From CAYOXX01 sp964408025 (GTDB lineage Bacteria > Acidobacteriota > DATKUA01), in assembly GCA_964408025.1 (NCBI GenBank), contig CAYOXX010000016.1, positions 1 through 47,832 on the forward strand: DNA of 47,832 nt, read 5' to 3'. The notes under the pieces were generated by a model, which worked only from the letters and a program-made list of their open reading frames with translations, was not told the DNA's origin and made no database searches. Numbering within the stretch: the stretch's first letter is position 1; each line of letters opens with the position of its first letter. The translations under genes were made by a program, and so were the position numbers. Below, piece after piece: positions 1 through 7,478 of this stretch.

Positions 1-309
1 CACCAGGCCCGCGGCCGACACTCCCATGGCGTCGAAGAGGCCGTCGAGCCGGTCGGCGCCGTCGTCGTCGCCGAGGACCCCGCAGGGAACGGGCAGCGCC
101 CCGAGGGCCGCCAGGTTGGCTACGGCGTTGGCGGCGCAGCCGGGGCGGAAGTCGCTCCGCTGGTGCGAGACGATGAATACCGGCGCCTCGCGGCTGATGC
201 GCTCGATCTCGCCGTAGAAGAATTCGTCGAGGACGAAGTCGCCGTAGACCAGCACCCGCAGGCCGCCGATCCGGTCGACGAGCCGCAGCAGTTCGTCCTT
301 CGCTTTCAA
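1..309 (-). CDS. hldE: HldE/RfaE-type heptose-7-phosphate kinase, N-terminal part (cut by window edge)
   Basis: First 103 codons of a PfkB-family sugar kinase; the rest lies beyond base 1. Visible: VLVYGDFVLDEFFYG, RISREAPV and a GCAANAVANLAALG stretch, which match the N-terminal substrate-binding part of HldE (D-glycero-beta-D-manno-heptose-7-phosphate kinase; heptose precursor for the LPS inner core; cytoplasmic). HldE usually has Gly-Gly where this one has Gly-Cys. The reading frame opens with a TTG at 309-307, directly abutting the TAG stop of waaF (312-310), so TTG is the most likely start and translation is probably coupled. Last gene seen of the LPS operon. Whether a C-terminal nucleotidyltransferase domain is fused cannot be seen. 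Confidence 0.8.
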   Translation of the reverse strand, partial: MKAKDELLRLVDRIGGLRVLVYGDFVLDEFFYGEIERISREAPVFIVSHQRSDFRPGCAANAVANLAALGALPVPCGVLGDDDGADRLDGLFDAMGVSAAGLV

Positions 310-1191
310 CTAGTCCCCCCCTGTATGGGCTGCGAGAAGCCTCTCGGCGGCCTCCGCAACCTCTTCGACGCCGATGGCCTCCATGCAGGGCCAGCCTTTC
401 TGGTCGCAGCGCGGATTGTAACACGGACGGCAGTCGGGGTGGCGCGCGAAGACGACCGAGGCGCCGCCTCCCCAGGGGCCGCTGCGGCGCTCGTCGGTGG
501 GGCCGAAGATGGCTACGACCGGCACGTCCAGGGCCGCGGCGATGTGCATCGGCGCGCTGTCGTTAGTCACTAGCAGGATGCAGCAGGCGATTGCGACCGC
601 CAGATGGCGCGCCTCGGGGAAGGCGCCCGCCAGGATCGCTGCCCCGCGGCCGGCCGCCTCGGCGACGGCCTAGGCCAGCGGCCNNNNNNNNNNGCTCAGC
701 TTCAGCTCGCACCGCTCGCCGCGCCAGGGCACTCCGAGCTCGCCCAGGAGCGGGCGGTAGTAGAAGACCGTGTGCTCGCGCACGGCCTCCCGCGGGAGCC
801 GGACCGCCCGGGTGAGCAGGGGGCCGCGGCAGTCGGTGCGGTAGCCCCAGCGCCGGCCGATGCGGGCCAGCAGCGGCGCCACAGCCGAGCGGAAGGAGTT
901 GGGAAGGACCAGCGCCGCGTCGAATCGCCGTCTGTGTAGCCGCTCTGCCAGTGCCCATTCGGAGAGGATTCCGATTCCTCCGTGCCGCTGCGGGGCCTCG
1001 ATCACCTCATCGACGGCAGGGCAGAGCTCGTACACGCCGCTGCTCCAGCCGAGGCTGAGCACCGCGATGCGCGCTTCGGGCCACGCTTCGCGCAGGTTAC
1101 TGATGGTGGGCAGCGACATCACGGCGTCGCCGATCCAGTTCAGACCGCGAACCAGGAGGCTGCCGACCTTCGCCGGCGGCTCGCTAGCCAT
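310..1191 (-). CDS. waaF: ADP-heptose:LPS heptosyltransferase (GT9), interrupted by assembly gap
   Basis: GT9 glycosyltransferase adding heptose to the LPS inner core at the inner face of the cytoplasmic membrane. The N-terminal part (from ATG at 1191) has LLVRGLNWIGDAVMSLPT, a WaaF-like start. The C-terminal part has the family signature VTNDSAPMHIAAAL followed by VAIFGPTDE, the nucleotide-sugar site. A 10-N gap (684-693) and an in-frame TAG at 672-670 beside it break the frame. Both flanking parts are in the same frame and sum to roughly 290 residues, against about 340-350 for the family, so the gap probably hides missing sequence and the TAG may be contig-end error. The start overlaps the lpxL stop by 8 bp. 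Confidence 0.85.
684..693. other. Assembly gap (10 Ns)
   Basis: Ten consecutive Ns inside the heptosyltransferase gene. The flanking protein is shorter than its family, so the run is probably a placeholder of arbitrary length and not a measured distance. Confidence 0.98.
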
Positions 1192-2107
1192 CCGCCGCCT
1201 CCGACCCGCCGGCCGACTCCTCCGGCGGGCGGGCCTTCCAGCGCCGGTGCATCCAGAGCCAGAGGTCGGGCCGGCGGCGGACGTAGCGCTCGATGACGGC
1301 GGTGCACTGCTGGGTGATGGCTCGGATCGCCTCGGAGCGGTCGCCGCCGCCGCTCACCTCGATGGCCGGTTCGTAGATGAAACGCCAGCGGCCGCCCGGC
1401 AGCGGCTCGGTGAAAGCGGGCACTATCGGCGCGCCGCTCTTGAGCGCGACGGCCGAGAGGATCGGCGTCGTGCTGGCGGGAACGCCGAAGAAGTCGACGA
1501 ATACCCCCTGCCTGGGGCTAATGTTCTGGTCGATCAGCACGCCCGCCGCCTCGTTCCTGCGCAGGGTTCTGAAGATCTCCTTGACGGCGTTCTGCTTGTA
1601 GACCACGGTGTTGCCGCTGCGCGTGCGGTAGCGGTGCAGCATGCGCTCCAGCAGCGGGTTGTCTAGGTGGCGGGCGATGACGCTCATGGGCCGCCCGAGG
1701 AAGCCGTGGGCTACGCCCATCAGCTCCCAGAAGCCGTAGTGGGCGGTCAGAATCAGGACTCCCTTGCCGCGACCGTAGGCCTCCTCAAGGTTCTCCCAGC
1801 CCCGCATCTCGACGATCCGCTCGATCTTGCGGGCGCTGAGCGTGGGCGAGCGCAGGAAGTCGAAGAAGATGCCGCCGAAGTGCCGGTAGGAGCCGCGGGC
1901 GATGCGCCGCTTATCGGCCAGGCTCTTCTCTTCGCCGAAGGCGAGGTCGAGGTTGGCCATCACCTCGCGGCGGTGGCGCAGGTCGAGCACGTAGAAGAGG
2001 TCGCCGAGCCTGCGGCCGCACCAGATCGCCGCCCGGCGGGGCAAAAGGAAGACCAGCGCGCGCAGGGCGACCGCGAGCCCGTACTCGATGTAGTGGCGAG
2101 CTTTCAT
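1184..2107 (-). CDS. lpxL: Lipid A biosynthesis lauroyl/myristoyl-type acyltransferase (LpxL/HtrB family)
   Basis: 307-residue LPLAT-superfamily acyltransferase, the usual family length. It transfers a secondary acyl chain onto Kdo-lipid IVA at the inner membrane. Visible: a hydrophobic N-terminus (VALRALVFLLP) for membrane association and the catalytic H-x4-E motif in TAHYGFWELMG, followed by a typical VIARHLDNPLLE segment and a DQN motif (LIDQNISPRQG). Its ATG overlaps the waaA-lpxK stop (2104-2107), and its 3' end overlaps waaF by 8 bp, so it sits in a tightly packed operon. Which acyl chain it transfers cannot be judged. Confidence 0.92.
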   Translation of the reverse strand: MKARHYIEYGLAVALRALVFLLPRRAAIWCGRRLGDLFYVLDLRHRREVMANLDLAFGEEKSLADKRRIARGSYRHFGGIFFDFLRSPTLSARKIERIVEMRGWENLEEAYGRGKGVLILTAHYGFWELMGVAHGFLGRPMSVIARHLDNPLLERMLHRYRTRSGNTVVYKQNAVKEIFRTLRRNEAAGVLIDQNISPRQGVFVDFFGVPASTTPILSAVALKSGAPIVPAFTEPLPGGRWRFIYEPAIEVSGGGDRSEAIRAITQQCTAVIERYVRRRPDLWLWMHRRWKARPPEESAGGSEAADG

Positions 2108-4419
2108 CTTCCCAGGGAGCGCTCGATGAGCCCGAAGAGCTCCTCGAACCGGTCGACGGACGGCCGCACCCGCAGTACCAATATCCGGCGCTCCGCGGCC
2201 GCCGGGAATCCGAGGCGCTGGGCGTCCTTCTCGGTGGTTATCATAGCCTCGCCGCCCGCGTCCTTCAACAGCCGCTCCAGGCGCTCGAGGTCGTCCGCAC
2301 TGTAGGGGTAGTGGTCGCGAAAGCTGGTGAAGCCTACGGGGCGGACGCCGAGACCCGCAAGCGTGGCGGCGAAGCGCCCCGGCGCGCCGATGCCGCAGAA
2401 GGCGAGCAGCCGCATGCGCTCGAGTCGCTCGAGGGGGAACTTCTCGCCGCTACCAAGGCGGGCGCAGTCCACGGGCCGAAACGAGGCGGTGAAGATCGGG
2501 GCCTCGACGCCCGTGCCGCGCAGCAACTCGGCGGCGTGCTCTGCGCGCCTCGTACCGCCGTCCAGGATCACTATCGCGTCGGCCGCCGTTGCGAACCGCA
2601 GAGGCTCGCGCAGCCGCTGGGCGAGGTGGCGCGGTCCGACGATGGTGTCGGCGTCGAGCATGATGAGGTCGAAGTCGCGGCCGATACGCCGGTGCTGGAA
2701 GCCGTCGTCGAGCAGAAACAGCGTCGGCCGCCAGCGCTCCTCGGCCAGGCGACCTGCGCGCAGGCGGTTGCGGTCTCTGACCACGATCACGCCGGGCAGC
2801 GCGCGTGCCAGCATCAGCGGCTCGTCGCCGGCCAGGCGCGGGTCGCCGATTACCGTCTCGCCGTCGCTCACCACGAGCGGCTCGGGAGACCTGCCGCCGT
2901 AGCCCCGGGTCAGCACGGCGACCCTCTCGCCTCTCTTCGCGAACTCCCGGGCCAGCAGGGCGACCATCGGCGTCTTGCCAGCGCCGCCGAAGCTGAGGCC
3001 GCCTACCGAGACCGTCGGGGTTTGCAGACGCTGCGCCCCGCGCAGCGCGATCTGCGGCCGCCGCCGCAGGACGCCGGCCAGGGCGGCGTGGGCGCCGGCC
3101 AGGAATCTGACCGGCAGCGAAGGCGTACCACGAAGGGCGCCGCCCTCTCCCAGGACAAGCGCTTCCACGACTGCCTGGACAGTAAGCGGCAGCGCCTCCT
3201 GGTTGCCTTCCAGCACGGCCGCCGCGCCGCGCCCCATCCGATCCCGCAGCCCCTCGTCGCCTAGGATCTCAAGGGCTGCCGCGGCCAGCCCGGCGCCGTC
3301 ATCCACACGCCGCCCGGCGCCGCGGCGCAGGACGTCGTCGGCCACGGCGCGGAAGTTGTGCATGTGGGGACCGAAGAGCACGGGGACGCCGGCGGCGCTG
3401 GCCTCGAGCAGGTTGTGCCCACCGCGCCGCACCAGAGATCCGCCCACGAAGGCCACCGTCGCTAGGCGGTAGAGCGGCTTCAGCACACCGATGGCGTCGA
3501 CCAGGACTACCGGCGCGGGGCGTGGCGAATCCTGAAGCTCGGAGTAGCGGGCGAAATCGTACCCGTCCCGCTCGAGCGTTTCCGCCACCGCGTCGAAGCG
3601 CTCCGGCTTGCGCGGCGCCAGCACCAGGCGCAGGCCGCCGTGGACTCGGCGCGCCTGGCGGAACGCCGCCAGCACCTCCTCCTCCTCGCCGGCGTGGGTG
3701 CTGCCGGCCAGGAACACCGGCTCGCAGGTATCTAGAGCGAGGGCGGCGCTCAGGCCCTCGACAGTCCCGGTGGGGACTTCGAACTGCTCGCGGCCGTACT
3801 TGAGGTTGCCGGTGGCTACCACGTCGCAAGGGCGGGCGCCGATCTCGATCAGCCTCTCGGCGTCAAGGTCGCTCTGGGCGCAGAGGGTGTGGTAGCGGCG
3901 CAGCAGCGGGCCGAAGAGGGCGCGCAGGCGGCGGTAGAAGCGGAACGAGCGGTCGGAGATGCGGCCGTTGGCCAGCACCAGCGGCACGCCGCGACGCGAC
4001 AGCGTGCGGATGAAGTTGGGCCAGAGCTCGGTCTCCATCACCACGCAGAGCCGCGCGGCGGTCGCCCGTAGCGCCCGCCGGACGGCGAACTTCCAGTCAA
4101 AGGGGAAGTAGAAGACGCCGTCGGCGTCGAGCTGCGTTGCGGCGATCTCCTGGCCGGTAGTCGTCGTAGTCGAGACGTAGACGGCGTGCCCCGGCAACCG
4201 CTTCCTTAACACGCCCACCAGCGTCCGCGCCGCCAGCGCCTCGCCGACGGAGACGGCGTGCAGCCAGATCGCCGGCTTGCCGTCGGGATTGAGGTTCCGG
4301 CCGCCTAAACCGAGACGCTTGGCCAGGTTGGGAAGGTACTTCGAGCGCGCCCTCGCGCTTAGCAGCAGCAGCGGTGCGGCCAGCAACATGGCCAGCGTGT
4401 AGAGCAGGCTGTAGAGCAC
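2104..4419 (-). CDS. waaA-lpxK: Fused Kdo transferase (WaaA/KdtA) and lipid A 4'-kinase (LpxK)
   Basis: A 771-residue protein with two complete LPS enzymes in one frame. Residues 1-425 are WaaA: an N-terminal membrane anchor (1-22), catalytic-base motif AVSVGE (Glu60), METELWPN (128-135) and the donor-binding GGSLVRRGGHN (326-336). WaaA transfers Kdo from CMP-Kdo to lipid IVA. Residues 430-771 are LpxK, which phosphorylates the lipid A disaccharide at 4': P-loop GGLSFGGAGKT (473-483), DDGFQH (571-576) and TEKD (729-732). No stop, frameshift or low-complexity break lies between the halves. In E. coli LpxK acts just before WaaA, so the fusion joins consecutive steps, but with the later enzyme at the N-terminus. 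The hydrophobic PVRFLAGAHAALAGVL at the junction belongs to LpxK's own membrane anchor. Confidence 0.93.
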   Translation of the reverse strand: MLYSLLYTLAMLLAAPLLLLSARARSKYLPNLAKRLGLGGRNLNPDGKPAIWLHAVSVGEALAARTLVGVLRKRLPGHAVYVSTTTTTGQEIAATQLDADGVFYFPFDWKFAVRRALRATAARLCVVMETELWPNFIRTLSRRGVPLVLANGRISDRSFRFYRRLRALFGPLLRRYHTLCAQSDLDAERLIEIGARPCDVVATGNLKYGREQFEVPTGTVEGLSAALALDTCEPVFLAGSTHAGEEEEVLAAFRQARRVHGGLRLVLAPRKPERFDAVAETLERDGYDFARYSELQDSPRPAPVVLVDAIGVLKPLYRLATVAFVGGSLVRRGGHNLLEASAAGVPVLFGPHMHNFRAVADDVLRRGAGRRVDDGAGLAAAALEILGDEGLRDRMGRGAAAVLEGNQEALPLTVQAVVEALVLGEGGALRGTPSLPVRFLAGAHAALAGVLRRRPQIALRGAQRLQTPTVSVGGLSFGGAGKTPMVALLAREFAKRGERVAVLTRGYGGRSPEPLVVSDGETVIGDPRLAGDEPLMLARALPGVIVVRDRNRLRAGRLAEERWRPTLFLLDDGFQHRRIGRDFDLIMLDADTIVGPRHLAQRLREPLRFATAADAIVILDGGTRRAEHAAELLRGTGVEAPIFTASFRPVDCARLGSGEKFPLERLERMRLLAFCGIGAPGRFAATLAGLGVRPVGFTSFRDHYPYSADDLERLERLLKDAGGEAMITTEKDAQRLGFPAAAERRILVLRVRPSVDRFEELFGLIERSLGR

Positions 4420-4468
4420 GGCGCCGCCTCCCCCTCACCCTACTCCCTCGGAATCCCTTCGCTGGCTC

Positions 4469-5512
4469 CTAGCGGTCCTCGATGTTGTAGAGGAATAGGG
4501 TGTCCTCCAGGCGCCCACCGGCGCCGTCGTTGACGGCAAAGCGGGAGCCCCGGTAGCCCTCGCCGCCCCAGAGGGCCGCGGCTCCGTACTGGCCGCGCTT
4601 GTCGAGGGCGTAGAACTTGATGTTGAAGGTGCGCAGGAACTCCATGTCGTAGTTGCGGGCGATGCGGCGGATCGTCTCCAGAGCGGCCTCGCCCGGGCTC
4701 TTGCCCAGCGCCATCTGCATGACGGTGTGGAACGAGCCGCAGAACTTGATCGCCTCCTCGCCCCGGCCGGTCGAGCCGGCGCCGCCGATGCCGTTGTCGA
4801 CGTATAGGCCGGCGCCGATGATCGGGCTGTCGCCGACGCGACCCGGGATCTTGAACGCCAGGCCGCTGGTGGTGGTGACGCCGGAGATGTCGCCCCGCTC
4901 ATTGACCGCCAGGCAGTTGATGGTGCCGGTCGGGCGCGGCGGGAAGTCCTCGGGGTAGCCCTCGGCGGGCGGCAGCCAGTCGTCGCGCTCGTTGAGCGTC
5001 TCCTTCCAGCGCAGCCAGATCTGCCGCGACCTGTCGGTCAGCAGATCCTCCTCCTCGAAGCCGTGGGCCCTGGCGAAGCGCAGCGCACCCTGGCCGACAA
5101 GCAGCACGTGGTCGGTCCTCTCCATCACCAGGCGCGCCACGCGCGACGGGTTCTTGATGTTGCGCAGCGCGGCCACCGCGCCGGCGTTGTTGCCCGAGGG
5201 GCCGTCCATCACCGAGGAGTCGAGCTCGACCACGCCCTCCTCGTTCGGCAGCCCGCCGTAGCCGACTGAGTTGTCGTTGGGGTCGTCCTCGACGATGTTC
5301 ACTCCGGCCACGACGGCGTCCAGCGTGCTGCCGCCGTCCCTCATGATCTCCACGGCGCGGTCGACGGCCCGCAGACCGTTTGAGCTGGAGATGCTGACCA
5401 CTCCGCCCTGGCCGGCGCGCGCGGCAGCCGGCACACGCCCCAGCACGGCGCCGGCACCGATGGCCGCGGCGGACCCTTTAAGAAACTGGCGGCGGTTCGG
5501 CTTGGCTTCCAT
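4469..5512 (-). CDS. Tat-exported glycosylasparaginase / isoaspartyl peptidase-type asparaginase (Ntn hydrolase)
   Basis: 347 residues from an ATG at 5512 preceded by a strong AGGAGGGG ribosome site; the frame stays open upstream but that part lacks a ribosome site. Residues 7-12 (RRQFLK) and the following hydrophobic stretch form a Tat signal, so the folded enzyme is exported to the periplasm or beyond. Family features: the nucleophile region GTINCLAV (Thr197 as predicted autocleavage site), GVTTTSG, then GRVGDSPIIGAG and a GGAGSTGRGE segment, as in human aspartylglucosaminidase. It should hydrolyse N4-GlcNAc-asparagine, asparagine or isoaspartyl peptides; the substrate cannot be told. It lies 49 bp upstream of the LPS operon on the same strand and may share its transcript. 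Confidence 0.9.
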   Translation of the reverse strand: MEAKPNRRQFLKGSAAAIGAGAVLGRVPAAARAGQGGVVSISSSNGLRAVDRAVEIMRDGGSTLDAVVAGVNIVEDDPNDNSVGYGGLPNEEGVVELDSSVMDGPSGNNAGAVAALRNIKNPSRVARLVMERTDHVLLVGQGALRFARAHGFEEEDLLTDRSRQIWLRWKETLNERDDWLPPAEGYPEDFPPRPTGTINCLAVNERGDISGVTTTSGLAFKIPGRVGDSPIIGAGLYVDNGIGGAGSTGRGEEAIKFCGSFHTVMQMALGKSPGEAALETIRRIARNYDMEFLRTFNIKFYALDKRGQYGAAALWGGEGYRGSRFAVNDGAGGRLEDTLFLYNIEDR

Positions 5513-5574
5513 CACTCCCCTCCTATCGCTTTGCCAATCTGGTCGCCAAGTATACATCGGCACCGCACCCAACG

Positions 5575-5612
5575 AAAGCAAGGCGGGGCCTTGAACCAAT
5601 CCGCGTAGCCGC
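5575..5612. repeat. 38-bp direct repeat, copy 1
   Basis: Contains GCAAGGCGGGGCC and CCAATCCGCGTAGC. Matches copy 2 at 5711-5748 at 32 of 38 positions, 136 bp apart, in the spacer between the exported asparaginase and the ISL3 element. Function unknown; could be remnants of a small mobile repeat. Confidence 0.7.
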
Positions 5613-5710
5613 CATCTTCTCGATCTTCCACTACTAGGGCCTAAGCTTGCCTGCCTCCGGCAGGGCCCGTCATGGCTCGCGGGCAAACGCCATCGCTAAT
5701 TAACTGCATG

Positions 5711-5748
5711 AACGCAAGGCAGGGCCTCGTGCCAATCCGCGTAGCTGC
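5711..5748. repeat. 38-bp direct repeat, copy 2
   Basis: Contains GCAAGGCAGGGCC and CCAATCCGCGTAGC; the pair of copy 1 at 5575-5612 (32/38 identical). The 460-bp spacer 5513-5972 shows no convincing gene. Confidence 0.7.
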
Positions 5749-5790
5749 AATTAAGGGTGCAGTGCTGCTGGTTGGATTGAGAGGAATAAC

Positions 5791-5817
5791 CACAGAGAGC
5801 ACAGAGACCACAGAGGG
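5791..5817. repeat. Three tandem 9-mers CACAGAGAG/CACAGAGAC/CACAGAGGG
   Basis: Three near-identical 9-nt units directly after AAC. This ACCACAGAG-type sequence resembles the purine-rich arms of the palindrome into which the IS inserted (5934 onward; mirror arm at 7331-7353), so it may belong to the same dispersed repeat family. Too short for a CRISPR array. Confidence 0.6.
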
Positions 5818-5972
5818 GAGATAGAATATGTTGACATCTGGTTCAACTCTAATACTTCAGCGGTGAAGGAAAGGTGCGGCGCTTTAATAAGGGCTGTGTT
5901 TCTTCCTCTCTACGTTATAGAGGGACAAGGATCAACCGCAGAAGCGCCGAGACTTACGCTGAGAGAAAAAGA

Positions 5973-7306
5973 GGTTCCTCACACAAATCTGTGCACGAGT
6001 TTCGGTTCCGGCAAGTCACCGAGGCAGTGGTATAGTGAGTTGATGTAGGTTTCCGCCGATCGAAAGCCGTAGCATCTTCGGCTCACCACCTTCGCCTTGT
6101 TGTTCATACCTTCCACCGCGGCATTGCTGATTCGAACAAGAAAATAGTTCAGCACGTTCTCGACATTCCACCTGAGCGTCCAGGCAAAATCGCGCATCGG
6201 CTGCAGCCGGCTGTGAGTGGCCCACCACAGCCACTTGTTCAGGAACTTGGCAGCCCATCCTCTCCGCTTGTAGTACCAAAACTCCTTGAAGCTCTCCTTC
6301 AGCAGCCAGGCGCGATAGGTGCGCAGATTCAGCCCGGCAAGGTAGCCGAATCGCGCCCGCTGCTTCTCGGTCAGATTCTCAGGGTTCTTCAGCCAGAGAT
6401 AGCGACTGCGCGCCAGCAGCTCGGGATTGCTTTTCTTCAACTGGCGCGCCTCTTCTCGCCGCACCTTGTCCACCGCCTCCAGCAGCAGCCGCACGATATG
6501 GAACTTGTCGAACACCAACAGCGCCCCCGGTAGCTCCTCCTCTACCACGGCGACATATGGCCCCCACATGTCACAGCACACCGCAACCACCTGCTTGCGA
6601 AGGACTTCGCCGTGCTCCGCGAAGAACGCCCTTAGCGTCTCCTTGCCGCGGCCCTCACCGCTCCATAGCAGGCGCTTGCCCTCCAGATCGTAGACATTGG
6701 TAACGTAAACGTGGCCCTTGCGGCGGCTCAGCTCATCGATGCCGATATACAGCACCGACCCCAACTCCCGGTGCTCCAGCCCGTAGGAGACCGCCTGGCG
6801 CACCGCCGCCGCCACCGTGTTCCAATGCACCCCCATCAGCCGCGCCACAACATCCCACGCCAACAGCTTGGCCCAGGTGCTCAGCAGCCATATCAGCCCC
6901 ACCGTCAGGCGGCTCTTGCCCTGCGACCACGGGATCGCCTCAACAACAACGCCGCAGCAGTGCTCGCAGCTAATCCTGCAGGGCCGATACCGCAGCGTAA
7001 CTTCAATTCCCCACAGCTTGACGTGTTTCCATGAGCGCTCGTCGAGCCGGTCACGAACTCTCCCAAGAGTGCTGCAACGGCTGCAAGGCAGTCTCCTGCG
7101 CTTGCGAACATCAAGCTCTACAGCCAGCCCCTCGTCCTCGTGAAACACCTTCTTCACAACATGGTTCTTGATTCCGAGCGTCTTGCGAACGATACTTTTA
7201 ACGAGCATGTGGTAAGGCTCCCCCTCACTGTTGGTGCAACTTCAGTGAATAAAGGAGTTACCGCATGCTCTTCAAGCTTTTTCTGCACAGATTCTTAGGA
7301 GGAACC
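5973..7306 (-). mobile_element. Intact ISL3-family insertion sequence (1334 bp)
   Basis: Ends are imperfect 23-bp inverted repeats at 5973-5995 and 7284-7306; both begin GGTTCCTC and end AATCTGTGCA (19 of 23 positions match). The element is bounded by a perfect 8-bp target duplication GAAAAAGA at 5965-5972 and 7307-7314; 8-bp duplications are typical of ISL3. It contains one full transposase gene on the minus strand. The perfect duplication and open transposase point to a recent, possibly active copy. Confidence 0.96.
5979..7208 (-). CDS. ISL3-family DDE transposase
   Basis: 409 residues, full length. N-terminal zinc-binding cysteines (C42-x2-C45, C81-x2-C84), then a helix-turn-helix-like region, then the DDE core: first Asp in YIGIDELSRRKGHVYV (D158), second in CCDMWGPY (D213), Glu in SNAAVEGMNNKAK (E366), the last being a hallmark of the ISL3 transposase family. 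The stop codon lies inside the left terminal repeat, so gene and element end almost together. Start ATG at 7208, with only a weak GGGGAG upstream. Cuts and joins the element's own ends. Confidence 0.96.
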   Translation of the reverse strand: MLVKSIVRKTLGIKNHVVKKVFHEDEGLAVELDVRKRRRLPCSRCSTLGRVRDRLDERSWKHVKLWGIEVTLRYRPCRISCEHCCGVVVEAIPWSQGKSRLTVGLIWLLSTWAKLLAWDVVARLMGVHWNTVAAAVRQAVSYGLEHRELGSVLYIGIDELSRRKGHVYVTNVYDLEGKRLLWSGEGRGKETLRAFFAEHGEVLRKQVVAVCCDMWGPYVAVVEEELPGALLVFDKFHIVRLLLEAVDKVRREEARQLKKSNPELLARSRYLWLKNPENLTEKQRARFGYLAGLNLRTYRAWLLKESFKEFWYYKRRGWAAKFLNKWLWWATHSRLQPMRDFAWTLRWNVENVLNYFLVRISNAAVEGMNNKAKVVSRRCYGFRSAETYINSLYHCLGDLPEPKLVHRFV

Positions 7307-7393
7307 GAAAAAGATATTCTTGTTCTTTTCTTGTCTTTGTGGTTTCTGCGGTTAAAAAACGGCAATAAACGGCAGCTGTTGATTCCACTTCTA

Positions 7394-7423
7394 GTCCGCC
7401 GTGCCCACTACGCCGTGGCGGAC
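7394..7423 (-). terminator. Possible hairpin downstream of the diguanylate cyclase gene
   Basis: GTCCGCC (7394-7400) pairs with GGCGGAC (7417-7423) across a 16-nt loop, 56 bp past the stop of the gene at 7479. No U-tract follows, so termination would be weak or Rho-dependent. GGCGGACGCGC recurs just beyond (near 7417 and 7437), so this may instead be a repeat. Nothing else was seen in 7354-7478. Confidence 0.3.
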
Positions 7424-7478
7424 GCGCCCTGTCGGGGCGGACGCGCGAACGGGTCTGCTGTTAGGTAGGGTTGGGGGG

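Larger units (their letters stand above)
5934..7353. repeat. Small imperfect palindrome split by the ISL3 element
   Basis: AACCGCAGAA at 5934-5943 is mirrored exactly by TTCTGCGGTT at 7344-7353. Removing the IS and one target-duplication copy restores a 78-bp element with 39 nt on each side. The inner arms are purine-rich on the left and pyrimidine-rich on the right but only partly complementary. The IS lies within about 4 bp of the symmetry axis. Confidence 0.65.

Noticed and set aside
5791..5817. Three 9-mers as a possible CRISPR start
   Set aside because: Units abut without spacers and are too short; no cas genes anywhere in the window.
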